A DNA stretch of 6,379 nucleotides from Pseudonocardiales bacterium (GTDB lineage Bacteria; Actinomycetota; Actinomycetes; Mycobacteriales; Pseudonocardiaceae), in contig JAODNG010000212.1 of assembly GCA_025465385.1 (NCBI GenBank), forward strand, positions 1 to 6,379, written 5' to 3'. This document shows, piece by piece, positions 1 through 6,060 of this stretch. How positions within the stretch are numbered: the stretch's first letter is position 1; each line of letters starts with the position of its first letter. The notes below the pieces were generated by a model, which worked only from the letters and a program-made list of their open reading frames with translations, searched no databases and was not told the DNA's origin. The position numbers and the translations under genes were made by a program.

Positions 1-2385
1 CGTTGCTGCGGCGAGCCCCGCCTGCCGTTGCAGGCGCAGGAAGTGCACGTCGACGGTGTCGTAGCCGACGAGGCAGCGTGGCGCGAGCATCCGCAGCTCC
101 TCCAGCAGCTTCCAGCCCACCTGCGGCCGGGACAGCACCGCCAGGTGTAGCGCCGCGCCCGCCTCACGCAGGAAGGCGTCCTGCCCGGCAGCGTCGGCGA
201 TCACGGTAATCCCGTGCCGCTGGAGATCACCGGTGTAGGGCTGCAGCAGGGCGCCGTTGCACGGGAAGAACACCACCCGTTGACCCAACTCGGCCAGCGC
301 CGACAGTAGCCGGTGCATGCGCATCGACCCGGAGTCACGGTCGGGCGTCGGTACCTGGTGGTCGGCGATGAGCACCAGGCCGCCGCGGTGGCCGGCCGGT
401 CCACGCTGACGCGCCAGCCACACGTTGAGTTCATTGGCGGCCGGCAGGTGCTCGGCCAGACTCGATGCCCATTTGTCCATGAACTGGGCGCGGTTGATCT
501 CCTGGAAGCGCTTGACTCCGCCGGTGACGTCGGTCCCGTTCGAGACACCCTCATGATGCACCACCACCGCGCGCGGCTCGACGATGGTCCGGTGCCCGCT
601 CGCCCGGATGGCGAAGGCCAAGTCGGTGTCTTCGTAGTACGCGGGCGCGTATCGCTGGTCGAACCCGCCGACGGCCTCGAAGTGTTCCCGGCGGACCAGA
701 ATGGCCGCGCCGGAGCAGTAGTCGACATCCCGGCGCACCTGAAACTCTGGCGCGTGCGGGTTGCGGTCGCGCCCATAGTTCCAGCCCGAGCCGTCGGCCC
801 AGATGATGCCGCCGCTTTCCTGCAACCGACCGTCCGGGTACACCAGCATCGCGCCGACCAGGCCGATCTGGTCATCGGAGTCGGCCGCATCGACCAGGGC
901 GTCCAACGCGCCCGGCTGAACCTCGGTGTCGTTGTTGAGAAAAAGCAGGTATGACCCGCGGGCGTGGTTCGCGCCGAGGTTGCACGCCCCGATGAATCCG
1001 ATGTTGCGCTCGGTGCGCACCAGCCGCACGCCGGGGCTGGCGGCGACCAGCTCGGCGGTGCGATCCGGTGAGGCGTCGTCGACGACCACCACCTCGAACG
1101 GGACTGCCGGGCGGTGCGCCTCGACACTGACCAGGCACGCGCGGGTGTAGTCCCACTTGCCGTGCACCGGCACGACGATGCTGAGCAGTGGTGACGTGCT
1201 GGTCCGCAGCGCCACCGGACCGAGCGGTGGGGCGGCGGCCGGGGTCGCCGCCGGGGTCGGTCTGCGGCCCAATGCGTGCTCGTAGAGATCACGACGCAAC
1301 GTTCCGCGCGGCGCCGCACGCTCCACGGTGCCGCGGTAGCGGGAGATCAGCCGTGCCGCGGTGGCCGACTGCTCCGCGCGCAACGCCAGCACCTCGGCTT
1401 GCAGCTCGGCCGCTCGACCGTCGGCTTCACCGGCGATCTCGCGTTGCCAGGCTGCCTGCGCCTCGGCCCGCTGAGCCCGGCGTCGCGCGCCGGCCAGCTC
1501 GATACTCAACTGGCGCAGGTCGCCTTCCAGCCGTTGCAGCCGTCTGGCGGTGGTGGTGTGGGCGGCCTCGGTCTGCTGGAGCTGGTCGGCCAGCTCGGCG
1601 GTGCGCTTCCGTTGCCGGGCCAGCGCGCGGTGCGCGTCGCGCACGATGGTCAAGTCGGCATCAACCAGCACGCTGAGCTGGGGCAATTCCGGCAGCGCCG
1701 CATCCGAGGCGATGCCGAGCAGGTAGGTGTGCGGCGCCTGCGACGCCACCCGCCAGCCGCCATCGGGCGCCCGCCGCAGGGACTGCACGGTCGGCGAACC
1801 GGGCGCGGAGCCGCTGATGAGTGATCCGACGGCGACATTCTGGCGCAGGATCGCGACGTGGCCGAAGGCGCCACCCAACAGCGTTCGGAACTCCGGCTCG
1901 GTGAGCTCACGGACGTGGAACGGGTTGTCGTTGCCGTGCTCGTGGCTGTAGACGGTCACGTCGGGCGTGCTGGTCAGGAAAAGGCCGCCTGGCGCCAGCA
2001 GCCGGCGCACCACCGCGATCAGGGTGTCCTGCTCCTCGACGTGTTCCAGCGCCTCGAAACAGGTGATGACGTCGAAGCGGTCCGCTCCGGCGAGCAGCTC
2101 GGGATCGATCATCGACCCGATCCTGAAGTGCAGCTTGTCGCTGGAGTAGTTGGCGCAGGCGTGTTCCACGGTTTGCGGATCGATGTCGACGCCGACCACG
2201 TCGCGGGCTCCGGTCGCGAGCAGGGCGGCTCCGAAGCCCTCTCCGCAAGCGAGGTCCAGCACCCGCGCGCCAGCGGTGAAGCGAGCGGCCAGCGCGTACC
2301 GGTGGTAGTGCTCGTAGATGACCTGCAGGTCGTCGGTCCACGGCACGCAACGTTCGCCGGTCCACTCGATGCGGCGATCGTCCAT
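1..2385 (-). CDS. Multi-domain methyltransferase / coiled-coil / glycosyltransferase fusion (partial, C-terminus off left edge)
   Basis: The frame opens at ATG 2385 and stays open for 795 codons to the window edge. GGGGAG 7 nt upstream supports this start. Residues about 1-215 form a class I SAM-dependent methyltransferase: WTGERCVP (8-15), glycine-rich motif VLDLACGEG (42-50), acidic VGVDID around D67, and FEALEH (110-115). Residues about 245-355 are rich in Ala, Arg, Glu, Gln and Leu and look like a long coiled coil. Residues about 400-640 form a GT-A family-2 glycosyltransferase: SIVVP (402-406), DD at 436-437, LFLNNDTE with the metal-binding acidic residue D486, and YYEDTD (E585, D586). 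From about 660 a second domain (VLIADHQVPTPD...SGSMRMHRLL; later YDTVDVHFLR) resembles the N-terminal half of a GT-B, GT4-like glycosyltransferase. No membrane helix or signal peptide is visible, so a cytoplasmic protein is likely. The expected role is sugar transfer and methylation during synthesis of a surface polysaccharide or lipid-linked glycan. Sugar, acceptor and methylation target cannot be read from sequence. Confidence 0.9.
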   Translation of the reverse strand, partial: MDDRRIEWTGERCVPWTDDLQVIYEHYHRYALAARFTAGARVLDLACGEGFGAALLATGARDVVGVDIDPQTVEHACANYSSDKLHFRIGSMIDPELLAGADRFDVITCFEALEHVEEQDTLIAVVRRLLAPGGLFLTSTPDVTVYSHEHGNDNPFHVRELTEPEFRTLLGGAFGHVAILRQNVAVGSLISGSAPGSPTVQSLRRAPDGGWRVASQAPHTYLLGIASDAALPELPQLSVLVDADLTIVRDAHRALARQRKRTAELADQLQQTEAAHTTTARRLQRLEGDLRQLSIELAGARRRAQRAEAQAAWQREIAGEADGRAAELQAEVLALRAEQSATAARLISRYRGTVERAAPRGTLRRDLYEHALGRRPTPAATPAAAPPLGPVALRTSTSPLLSIVVPVHGKWDYTRACLVSVEAHRPAVPFEVVVVDDASPDRTAELVAASPGVRLVRTERNIGFIGACNLGANHARGSYLLFLNNDTEVQPGALDALVDAADSDDQIGLVGAMLVYPDGRLQESGGIIWADGSGWNYGRDRNPHAPEFQVRRDVDYCSGAAILVRREHFEAVGGFDQRYAPAYYEDTDLAFAIRASGHRTIVEPRAVVVHHEGVSNGTDVTGGVKRFQEINRAQFMDKWASSLAEHLPAANELNVWLARQRGPAGHRGGLVLIADHQVPTPDRDSGSMRMHRLLSALAELGQRVVFFPCNGALLQPYTGDLQRHGITVIADAAGQDAFLREAGAALHLAVLSRPQVGWKLLEELRMLAPRCLVGYDTVDVHFLRLQRQAGLAAAT

Positions 2386-2402
2386 TGGAATTCTCCCCAC
2401 GT

Positions 2403-2418
2403 CCGGCTGGTCAGCCGG
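2403..2418. promoter_or_regulatory. Perfect inverted repeat just upstream of the glycosyltransferase RBS
   Basis: The arms CCGGCTG and CAGCCGG are exactly complementary and separated by 2 bp. The element ends 4 bp before the GGGGAG ribosome binding site of the large glycosyltransferase gene. As DNA it is a 16-bp operator-like dyad. As RNA it could form a 6-bp GC-rich stem with a 4-nt loop in the leader, next to the ribosome site. Either could control expression. No regulator family is recognised. Confidence 0.4.
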
Positions 2419-2425
2419 TGCAGGA

Positions 2426-2441
2426 TAGGCGAGCGAGCCTA
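2426..2441. promoter_or_regulatory. Second short dyad (TAGGC-N6-GCCTA) upstream of the glycosyltransferase gene
   Basis: Five-base arms TAGGC and GCCTA flank six bases. The site lies 41 bp upstream of the ATG at 2385 and 7 bp from the neighbouring perfect palindrome. TAGG/CCTA arms recall DtxR/IdeR boxes, but the spacing is one base short and the interior does not match, so I do not call it an IdeR site. It may be part of a promoter or operator for the glycan gene, or chance. Confidence 0.22.
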
Positions 2442-2515
2442 ATTACGGTGCAGGCCATGTCGGTGAGGACCGCAGCCAAGCTGATGCCGGTCGAGCCGGC
2501 AATCCAGCCACTGTT

Positions 2516-2532
2516 GGCCACCTTCGGTGACC
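2516..2532 (-). terminator. Candidate hairpin terminator after the DUF2203 gene
   Basis: In the minus-strand transcript, arms GGTCACC and GGTGGCC pair over 7 bp, including one G-U pair, around a GAA loop. This lies about 50 nt past the DUF2203 stop. Weaker stems flank it: CCCAC/GTGGG at 2531-2547, and TGCCGG/CCGGCA at 2485-2501. No U-tract follows. Terminators without U-tracts are reported in high-GC actinobacteria, so the call is plausible but unproven. Confidence 0.35.
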
Positions 2533-2580
2533 CACGCAACGGGTGGGCTGGTTGGCTGGGCGGTCCGTGTGCAGATTGCG

Positions 2581-2955
2581 CTAGACAGGCGGGAGCCGGC
2601 GGCGGCCGGCGATGCCGAGGTCGGAGCGGTGATACCACTCCAGCGACGCCTCGCCTTCCAACCAGCACAGCCGCACCGAAACCCCGTCCAGCTCAGCGGG
2701 GAAGTCGATGAGCAACGGTGCGAATCCTTTGAGCTCGATGCCCTGGTCGGGGAACCACTCCAGCATCTCGTCCAGCCGGGCCTGCAGCGCCTTGGCCTCC
2801 GCCAGACCGCCAAGTGCGGACGCACGGGAACGGCGTAGGTCCATCGACAGCTCGGTGAGGTCGGCTCGTGCCTCGACCAGCTCAGCGACTCGCTTGCGCA
2901 CCTCGGGTAGCAGGGCGCGCGCGTCATTAACTCCGAACAGTCGACTATCACCCAC
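2581..2955 (-). CDS. DUF2203 family protein
   Basis: This is a 124-residue protein from a GTG start. It opens with SRLFGVNDARALLPEV, the typical N-terminus of the DUF2203 family, followed by an Arg/Glu/Leu-rich helix (about residues 20-60). It ends with the family hallmarks IELKGFAPLLIDFPAELDG, VRLCWLEGE and WYHRSDLGIAGRRRL. The function of this family is unknown, and no catalytic motif, membrane segment or signal peptide is visible. I chose GTG 2955 because it starts right before the conserved block and gives the usual family length. A TTG at 3045 would add an unconserved Ser-rich stretch overlapping bfr. No clear Shine-Dalgarno sequence precedes GTG 2955. The gene lies 34 nt after the bfr stop with no terminator between, so co-transcription with bfr is likely. 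Confidence 0.75.
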   Translation of the reverse strand: MGDSRLFGVNDARALLPEVRKRVAELVEARADLTELSMDLRRSRASALGGLAEAKALQARLDEMLEWFPDQGIELKGFAPLLIDFPAELDGVSVRLCWLEGEASLEWYHRSDLGIAGRRRLPPV

Positions 2956-2989
2956 AGCGATGATGGTAGTCGTACCGGCGCCGATCCGG

Positions 2990-3475
2990 TCAGCCGTTGG
3001 TCGGCGGCCGCTCCACGAGCTGGCTGAGGAAGAGTTGCTCACCAAGCCTGTCCATCAACTCCAGGTTGGTCTCGAGGTAGTCGATATGCTCCTCCTCGTC
3101 GGCGAGGATGCGCTCGAGGAGGTTAGCGGTGGTGATGTCCCCCTTCTCCCGACACATCGTGATACCGGGACGCAGCCGCGCAAGGACTTCCTTCTCGACA
3201 GCCAGATCAGCCTCGAACTGCTCCCGTACGGTCTGCCCTATCCGCAGCGGCAGCAACTTCTGGTAGTTCGGCAGACCCTCCAGGAACAGGATGCGGTCGG
3301 TGATCCGCTCCGCATGCTGCATCTCCTCGATGGACTCCGACCGGGTGTGCTCGGCGAGCTTGGTGAATCCCCAGTTGGACTGCATCTTGGCGTGCAGGAA
3401 GTACTGATTGATGGCGGTCAGCTCACTGGTCAGCTGTTCGTTGAGCAGCGCCAGGACCTCGTCATCGCCGCGCAT
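2990..3475 (-). CDS. bfr: Bacterioferritin (haem-containing iron-storage ferritin)
   Basis: This 161-residue protein has the full family length. It is expected to form a 24-subunit cytoplasmic shell that oxidises Fe(II) and stores it as ferric mineral. All di-iron ferroxidase ligands are present: E18, E51, H54, E94, E127 and H130. M52, which ligates haem b between subunits, is in place within ESIEEMQHAE. LNEQLTSELTAINQYFLH, GLPNYQ, REQFEADL and ADEEEHIDYLE are characteristic Bfr blocks. Overall it resembles mycobacterial BfrA. GAGGGGG lies 9 nt before the ATG. The upstream region holds a strong promoter match, a perfect 15-bp palindrome and an IdeR-like box, annotated separately. The bfd gene ends 139 nt upstream in the same orientation but is probably on a separate transcript because bfr has its own promoter. 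Confidence 0.97.
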   Translation of the reverse strand: MRGDDEVLALLNEQLTSELTAINQYFLHAKMQSNWGFTKLAEHTRSESIEEMQHAERITDRILFLEGLPNYQKLLPLRIGQTVREQFEADLAVEKEVLARLRPGITMCREKGDITTANLLERILADEEEHIDYLETNLELMDRLGEQLFLSQLVERPPTNG

Positions 3476-3497
3476 AACGCCAAACCCCCTCGAATAG

Positions 3498-3512
3498 GAT
3501 CACTCAGTGATC
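3498..3512. promoter_or_regulatory. Perfect 15-bp palindrome (candidate operator) at the bfr transcription start
   Basis: Arms GATCACT and AGTGATC are exactly complementary around one central base. The element starts 3 bp downstream of the proposed bfr -10 box and ends before the ribosome binding site, so it covers the expected transcription start. This is a classical place for a repressor to bind. It does not match the IdeR/DtxR consensus, and I cannot assign it to a regulator. Confidence 0.5.
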
Positions 3513-3515
3513 ATT

Positions 3516-3544
3516 ACCGTAGCGGTCCTGGACTGGGTTGTCAC
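3516..3544 (-). promoter_or_regulatory. Candidate sigma-70-type promoter of bfr
   Basis: On the minus strand, GTGACA (3544-3539) matches the -35 consensus TTGACA at 5 of 6 positions. TACGGT (3521-3516) fits the actinobacterial -10 pattern TANNNT. The spacer is exactly 17 bp. Transcription would start about 30-35 nt upstream of the bfr ATG, inside the palindrome at 3498-3512. Confidence 0.5.
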
Positions 3545-3545
3545 C

Positions 3546-3564
3546 GAAGGTGAGCCTGCCCTGC
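3546..3564. promoter_or_regulatory. IdeR/DtxR-like box upstream of the bfr promoter
   Basis: Against the 19-bp consensus TWAGGTWAGSCTWACCTWA, this site matches at 13 positions, with the core AAGGT.AGCCT best preserved. It ends 1 bp upstream of the proposed bfr -35 box. In mycobacteria, iron-loaded IdeR is known to activate bacterioferritin expression from upstream sites. The position here is compatible with that, but the match is only moderate. Confidence 0.35.
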
Positions 3565-3614
3565 CAGCGATAACCCGGTAATGAAGCGTCGCCGAGGAGC
3601 AAATCTCACGGTGA

Positions 3615-3809
3615 TCAGGCGGTGCTCCACAGCGGGCTGGAGAGCTCGTCGGCGGGAGCGCTCAGCAGAGCAACGATCTTCCCAACGCATGACCCGCAGC
3701 CCGTGCCGGCTTCGCTGCGGGTCACCACGTCCTTGACGGTGCACGCTCCGGCAGCGATGCACCCACGCACCTCCGCTTCGGTCACCGCCCGGCAGATGCA
3801 GACGTACAT
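3615..3809 (-). CDS. bfd: Bacterioferritin-associated ferredoxin, [2Fe-2S]
   Basis: This 64-residue protein starts MYVCICRAVTE and has the BFD-type [2Fe-2S] cysteine arrangement: C4, C6, C38 and C41 (CxC...CxxC, within GTGCGSCVGKI). The length is normal for Bfd. In the best-studied systems Bfd docks on bacterioferritin and passes electrons to the core, reducing stored Fe(III) so iron can leave. GAGGGG lies 7 nt before the ATG, which settles the start; a longer in-frame extension reads back into the haemerythrin gene and is unconserved. Being next to bfr strongly supports the assignment. The DtxR/IdeR-like box upstream suggests iron-dependent expression. The tail after about residue 50 is not conserved. 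Confidence 0.93.
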   Translation of the reverse strand: MYVCICRAVTEAEVRGCIAAGACTVKDVVTRSEAGTGCGSCVGKIVALLSAPADELSSPLWSTA

Positions 3810-3831
3810 GGCTGTGCCCCTCGATTGGGTG

Positions 3832-3850
3832 ATAGGCAAGGCTAAGCACA
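3832..3850. promoter_or_regulatory. IdeR/DtxR-like box upstream of bfd
   Basis: Read on the minus strand, the site matches TWAGGTWAGSCTWACCTWA at 14 of 19 positions, with an intact central TTAGCCT and a good right half (GCCTA). It is 23 bp before the bfd ATG. It lies between a possible -35 (TTGATC, 3859-3854) and a weak -10 (TATCAC, 3834-3829) that are 19 bp apart. Occupancy by iron-bound IdeR would block such a promoter, giving bfd expression when iron is low. Confidence 0.42.
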
Positions 3851-3881
3851 CCAGATCAAAGGGCTGACGTCTAGTCCCTCG

Positions 3882-3902
3882 GCCGGCTACGGCGTTGCCG
3901 GC
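3882..3902 (-). terminator. GC-rich near-palindrome between haemerythrin and bfd genes (candidate terminator)
   Basis: Over 21 bp, nine of ten base pairs are complementary. GCCGGC arms enclose one T/T mismatch, then ACG/CGT around a single central base. In the transcript this gives a very stable hairpin 65 nt past the haemerythrin stop and 73 bp before bfd. A weaker TCACC/GGTGA stem lies at 3946-3960. There is no U-tract. It probably ends haemerythrin transcription, but a protein-binding dyad is also possible. Confidence 0.4.
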
Positions 3903-3966
3903 ACGCGACGCGGTCCGCAAGGCCATCCGCAGTTTCCGAGGCTCCTCACCGGCAAGGTGATCGGGC

Positions 3967-4554
3967 CTACAGGCTGCCGATGCCCAGTGATGTGTCCGGT
4001 CTGTCGACGCTCTCATAGCCTCGGTCGGGCGAGCTCGCGATCCCCTCTTCGACCTCACGCACGTAGCTTGCTGGGTCCTTGTCCACCGGCTCGACACCAG
4101 CGAAGTGGGTGGCCTCGAAGCTGATGAACGCAACCGCCAGGTCGTGGCGCAGCGTCAGCTCGGCGTGCCGCCGGAAATCTGTGAGGCCCTCGCGCTCCTC
4201 CTCGGCCATGTGGTCGCCGTTCGCCTCGTTCACTTTGGCCACGGCGTCGTACCAGCCGTCGCTGCCTACGTTGTGGTGTGCGACCTCGGCGACCGCGTCG
4301 CGGATCTCATTGTGATCGCCGATCGCATCCTTGGTTTCAGCCTCCGGGTCGACGCCCATGGCACCTTTGCCCACGCGCAGCAGTTCCGGGTAGAAGAGCT
4401 GCTCTTCGGCCTCGGCGTGCACCTCGAGGAATGCGGCGAGCCGTGTCCACACAGCGTTGAGAGCCGCGGTATCGGTGCGGTCGATCTGTTCGAGGATCGC
4501 GAAGAGCCGCCGCTGCTCATAATGGTCATCGAGGATCAGCTGGGTAATGTCCAT
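3967..4554 (-). CDS. Haemerythrin HHE-domain protein
   Basis: This 195-residue protein carries a four-helix haemerythrin domain in residues about 1-130. Di-iron ligand candidates fall in the expected order: H11 (LDDHYEQ), H46 and E50 (VHAEAEEQLFYP), H81 (GDHNEI), and H115 and E119 (DHMAEEEREGL). Such proteins reversibly bind O2 or react with NO and peroxide through a non-haem di-iron site. Actinobacterial members are linked to oxidative and nitrosative stress. The last 65 residues (about 130-195) are acidic and outside the core fold, with a conserved-looking AFISFEATHFAGVEPVDKDP segment. AGGAG lies 4 nt before the ATG, which is a short spacing. No membrane segment is seen, so it is cytoplasmic. 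It sits directly upstream of the bfd-bfr iron genes and downstream of an antiporter pseudogene. Whether this member senses, stores or detoxifies cannot be told from sequence. Confidence 0.92.
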   Translation of the reverse strand: MDITQLILDDHYEQRRLFAILEQIDRTDTAALNAVWTRLAAFLEVHAEAEEQLFYPELLRVGKGAMGVDPEAETKDAIGDHNEIRDAVAEVAHHNVGSDGWYDAVAKVNEANGDHMAEEEREGLTDFRRHAELTLRHDLAVAFISFEATHFAGVEPVDKDPASYVREVEEGIASSPDRGYESVDRPDTSLGIGSL

Positions 4555-4608
4555 GGTTCTCCTATCGCGACGGTGTTCGAGATGATCACTGGGTGTGGTG
4601 ATTGCGGG

Positions 4609-5805
4609 TCACAGCAGGATGAGTGGCACCGCGGCGGCGCTGAGCAGTGCCGCCGAGGTAGGGCTGGAAACCCTGTCCGCGGTCGGTGCAGCCGAGAATG
4701 ACGAGGTCGATATCGGATTCGGTGATCTCGGCAAGGATGTCATCCCCGGGGAAGTTGCCTTCCCGAACCCGGTGGCGCTGCCTGATACCGAGGCGGGTGA
4801 GCCGTCGTGAAAGATCGTCCAGGTGGACTGCGCTGTTGTGATGCGACCCACCGACGGCCACGGCAGCCGCCCGTCCGGTGCAATGACGATGAGGACGTCG
4901 CTGCGGCAGCGGTGGATGACCGCGTCGGCCAGCCCACCCAGCGACGGCTGGCCTGGGACGGCGTGGGCGCCAATGGCGGTGAGGTCGTAGCGGGCCGCAG
5001 CCTCCTCAATGCCCGCCAGGATCTCCTGCCCTCGGTCAAGCTTGCTGTCGAACAGCTGCACTGATCCAGACCAGTCGAGTACCGGACTGGTGGCCACGCC
5101 CGCAACGCGATCGTTCGCACAGGTGCCCGTCGTTGTCACCTGAAGGCGAGTGATGTCGAGGGGACGGTTTGCCTGGTTCTGGCTCAGCGCCAGGTTCTCC
5201 AGGGCCTCCATGGACAGTTCTGGATGCAGCTCCGCGCTCGCGGGGATCAGTACGCGTTCGATGGTGGAAGTGTAGGCCCGGGCACTGGCTTGCTCGTTGT
5301 CCAACCGCTGCTGCTCGGTGCCCGAGGCCGGGCTGCGGTGTTCCAGCATCCGCATCGCGGTTGGGGTGAACAGGACAGTGATGATCGCGACCACGGTATA
5401 GCTGGTGTAGGCGCCCGGTCGACCAGCCGCCGTCCCACCGCGGCGATGAAAAACACGACCGCGAGCCCGAGCGCGCGCCCCGCCACCAGCAGTGGTGAAC
5501 CGTGCTGGGCTGCCGCAGCGACCGCGACGAACACCCACCCACACAGCTCGGTGGTGATTCCCCCAGCGAGCACGACCTGGGCGAACTCCCGGCGTGTCTG
5601 GCCCCGCTCGTCGACTTCCAAGCCGGCGACCAGCAGCGCTCCAAGCCAGGAGATGCCTGAAAGCGCCAGACCTGGGTCGCCCGCCACCAGCTGACCGACG
5701 ACCTCCGGCTGCCCCAAACCGCCGCGCGAATTCACCGAGCAACCGGGCCAGCAAGATCACCACGGCTAGCGCAACCAGGAAACCGAGCAACTGATGCTCA
5801 TCCCA
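4609..5805 (-). pseudogene. Decayed CPA2-type cation/proton antiporter with tandem UspA domains
   Basis: Recognisable pieces lie in order but in different frames. EHQLLGFLVALAVVILLARLL (first helix, about 5799-5737) continues after one extra T in sense at 5718-5716. The next frame reads RLGQPEVVGQLVAG, WLGALLVAGLEVD and REFAQVVLAGGITTELCGWV. At about 5418-5410 the frame changes again, to YTVVAIITVLFTPTAMRML, the end of the membrane domain. A first UspA domain follows (RVLIPASAELHP; YDLTAIGAHAVPGQPSLGGL; DVLIVIAPDG). A third frame from about 4850 gives the end of a second UspA domain (FPGDDILAEI, DIDLVILGC, YLGGTA). Near 4650 the frame returns for LLSAAAVPLILL and stop. Intact CPA2 transporters have a membrane domain near 380-400 residues; about 130 remain, so the ion path is gone. 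No start codon fits the first segment. The ancestral role would be stress-linked cation/H+ exchange. A functional product is very unlikely. Confidence 0.85.
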
Positions 5806-6060
5806 GGGACGGCAAGGACGACTCCAACTCAGGCGTGCGGAGATTTGTGATCCCGGCGGACGAGCATGGACGTCGCGTGGAGGACCGTCAGGGCGTACTG
5901 GGCCGGCTGGGAGTATCACTGAGGCACCGCTGGCGCGAGGGAGCGCTGACGTAACCCGGGGCTGCTCAGCTGCGGACGAGCTCGACGAGGGCAGCGAGAA
6001 CGGTGCGCGCAAAGCCAGAGGCCCAGGCGTGCGCTGAACTTCTGTTCCGTATTACCTCAC
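5806..6060. other. Intergenic stretch without a supported gene
   Basis: This 255-bp stretch separates the right-edge gene from the antiporter pseudogene. No reading frame here shows family-like protein sequence, and no convincing promoter or terminator is visible. A short GAAC/GTTC stem lies close after the right-edge gene. The promoter of the ancestral antiporter would be expected here and may have been lost with its start codon. Confidence 0.5.

Noticed and set aside
201..1319. Long minus-strand frame of 372 codons
   Set aside because: Its translation is Arg/Ser/Thr/Pro-rich with no family motifs; the overlapping frame gives a clear GT2 domain, so this is a shadow.
1276..2442. Plus-strand open frames of 180-195 codons opposite the methyltransferase and coiled coil
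   Set aside because: They are antisense to well-recognised protein motifs and show no family-like sequence; open antisense frames are expected at this GC content.
2581..3045. Longer DUF2203 version from TTG 3045
   Set aside because: The extra 30 residues are unconserved, overlap the end of bfr by 56 bp, and use a poor start codon.
3615..4133. Extended 172-codon frame ending in Bfd
   Set aside because: The added N-terminal part overlaps the haemerythrin gene and has no ferredoxin character; MYVCIC with GAGGGG upstream is the family start.
4586..4861. Independent 91-residue UspA-like protein
   Set aside because: It contains only the second half of a UspA domain and runs out of frame before the conserved C-terminus; it is a pseudogene fragment.
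5833..5954. Short plus-strand GTG frame of 40 codons reading FVIPADEHGRRVEDRQG
   Set aside because: It looks mildly protein-like but has no good ribosome site at a sensible spacing and no recognised family.
4609..6012. Single 467-residue antiporter protein
   Set aside because: Only parts of this frame match the family; the stretch from about 5716 to 5418 is antiporter-like only in another frame, and the first 70 residues are non-coding in character.
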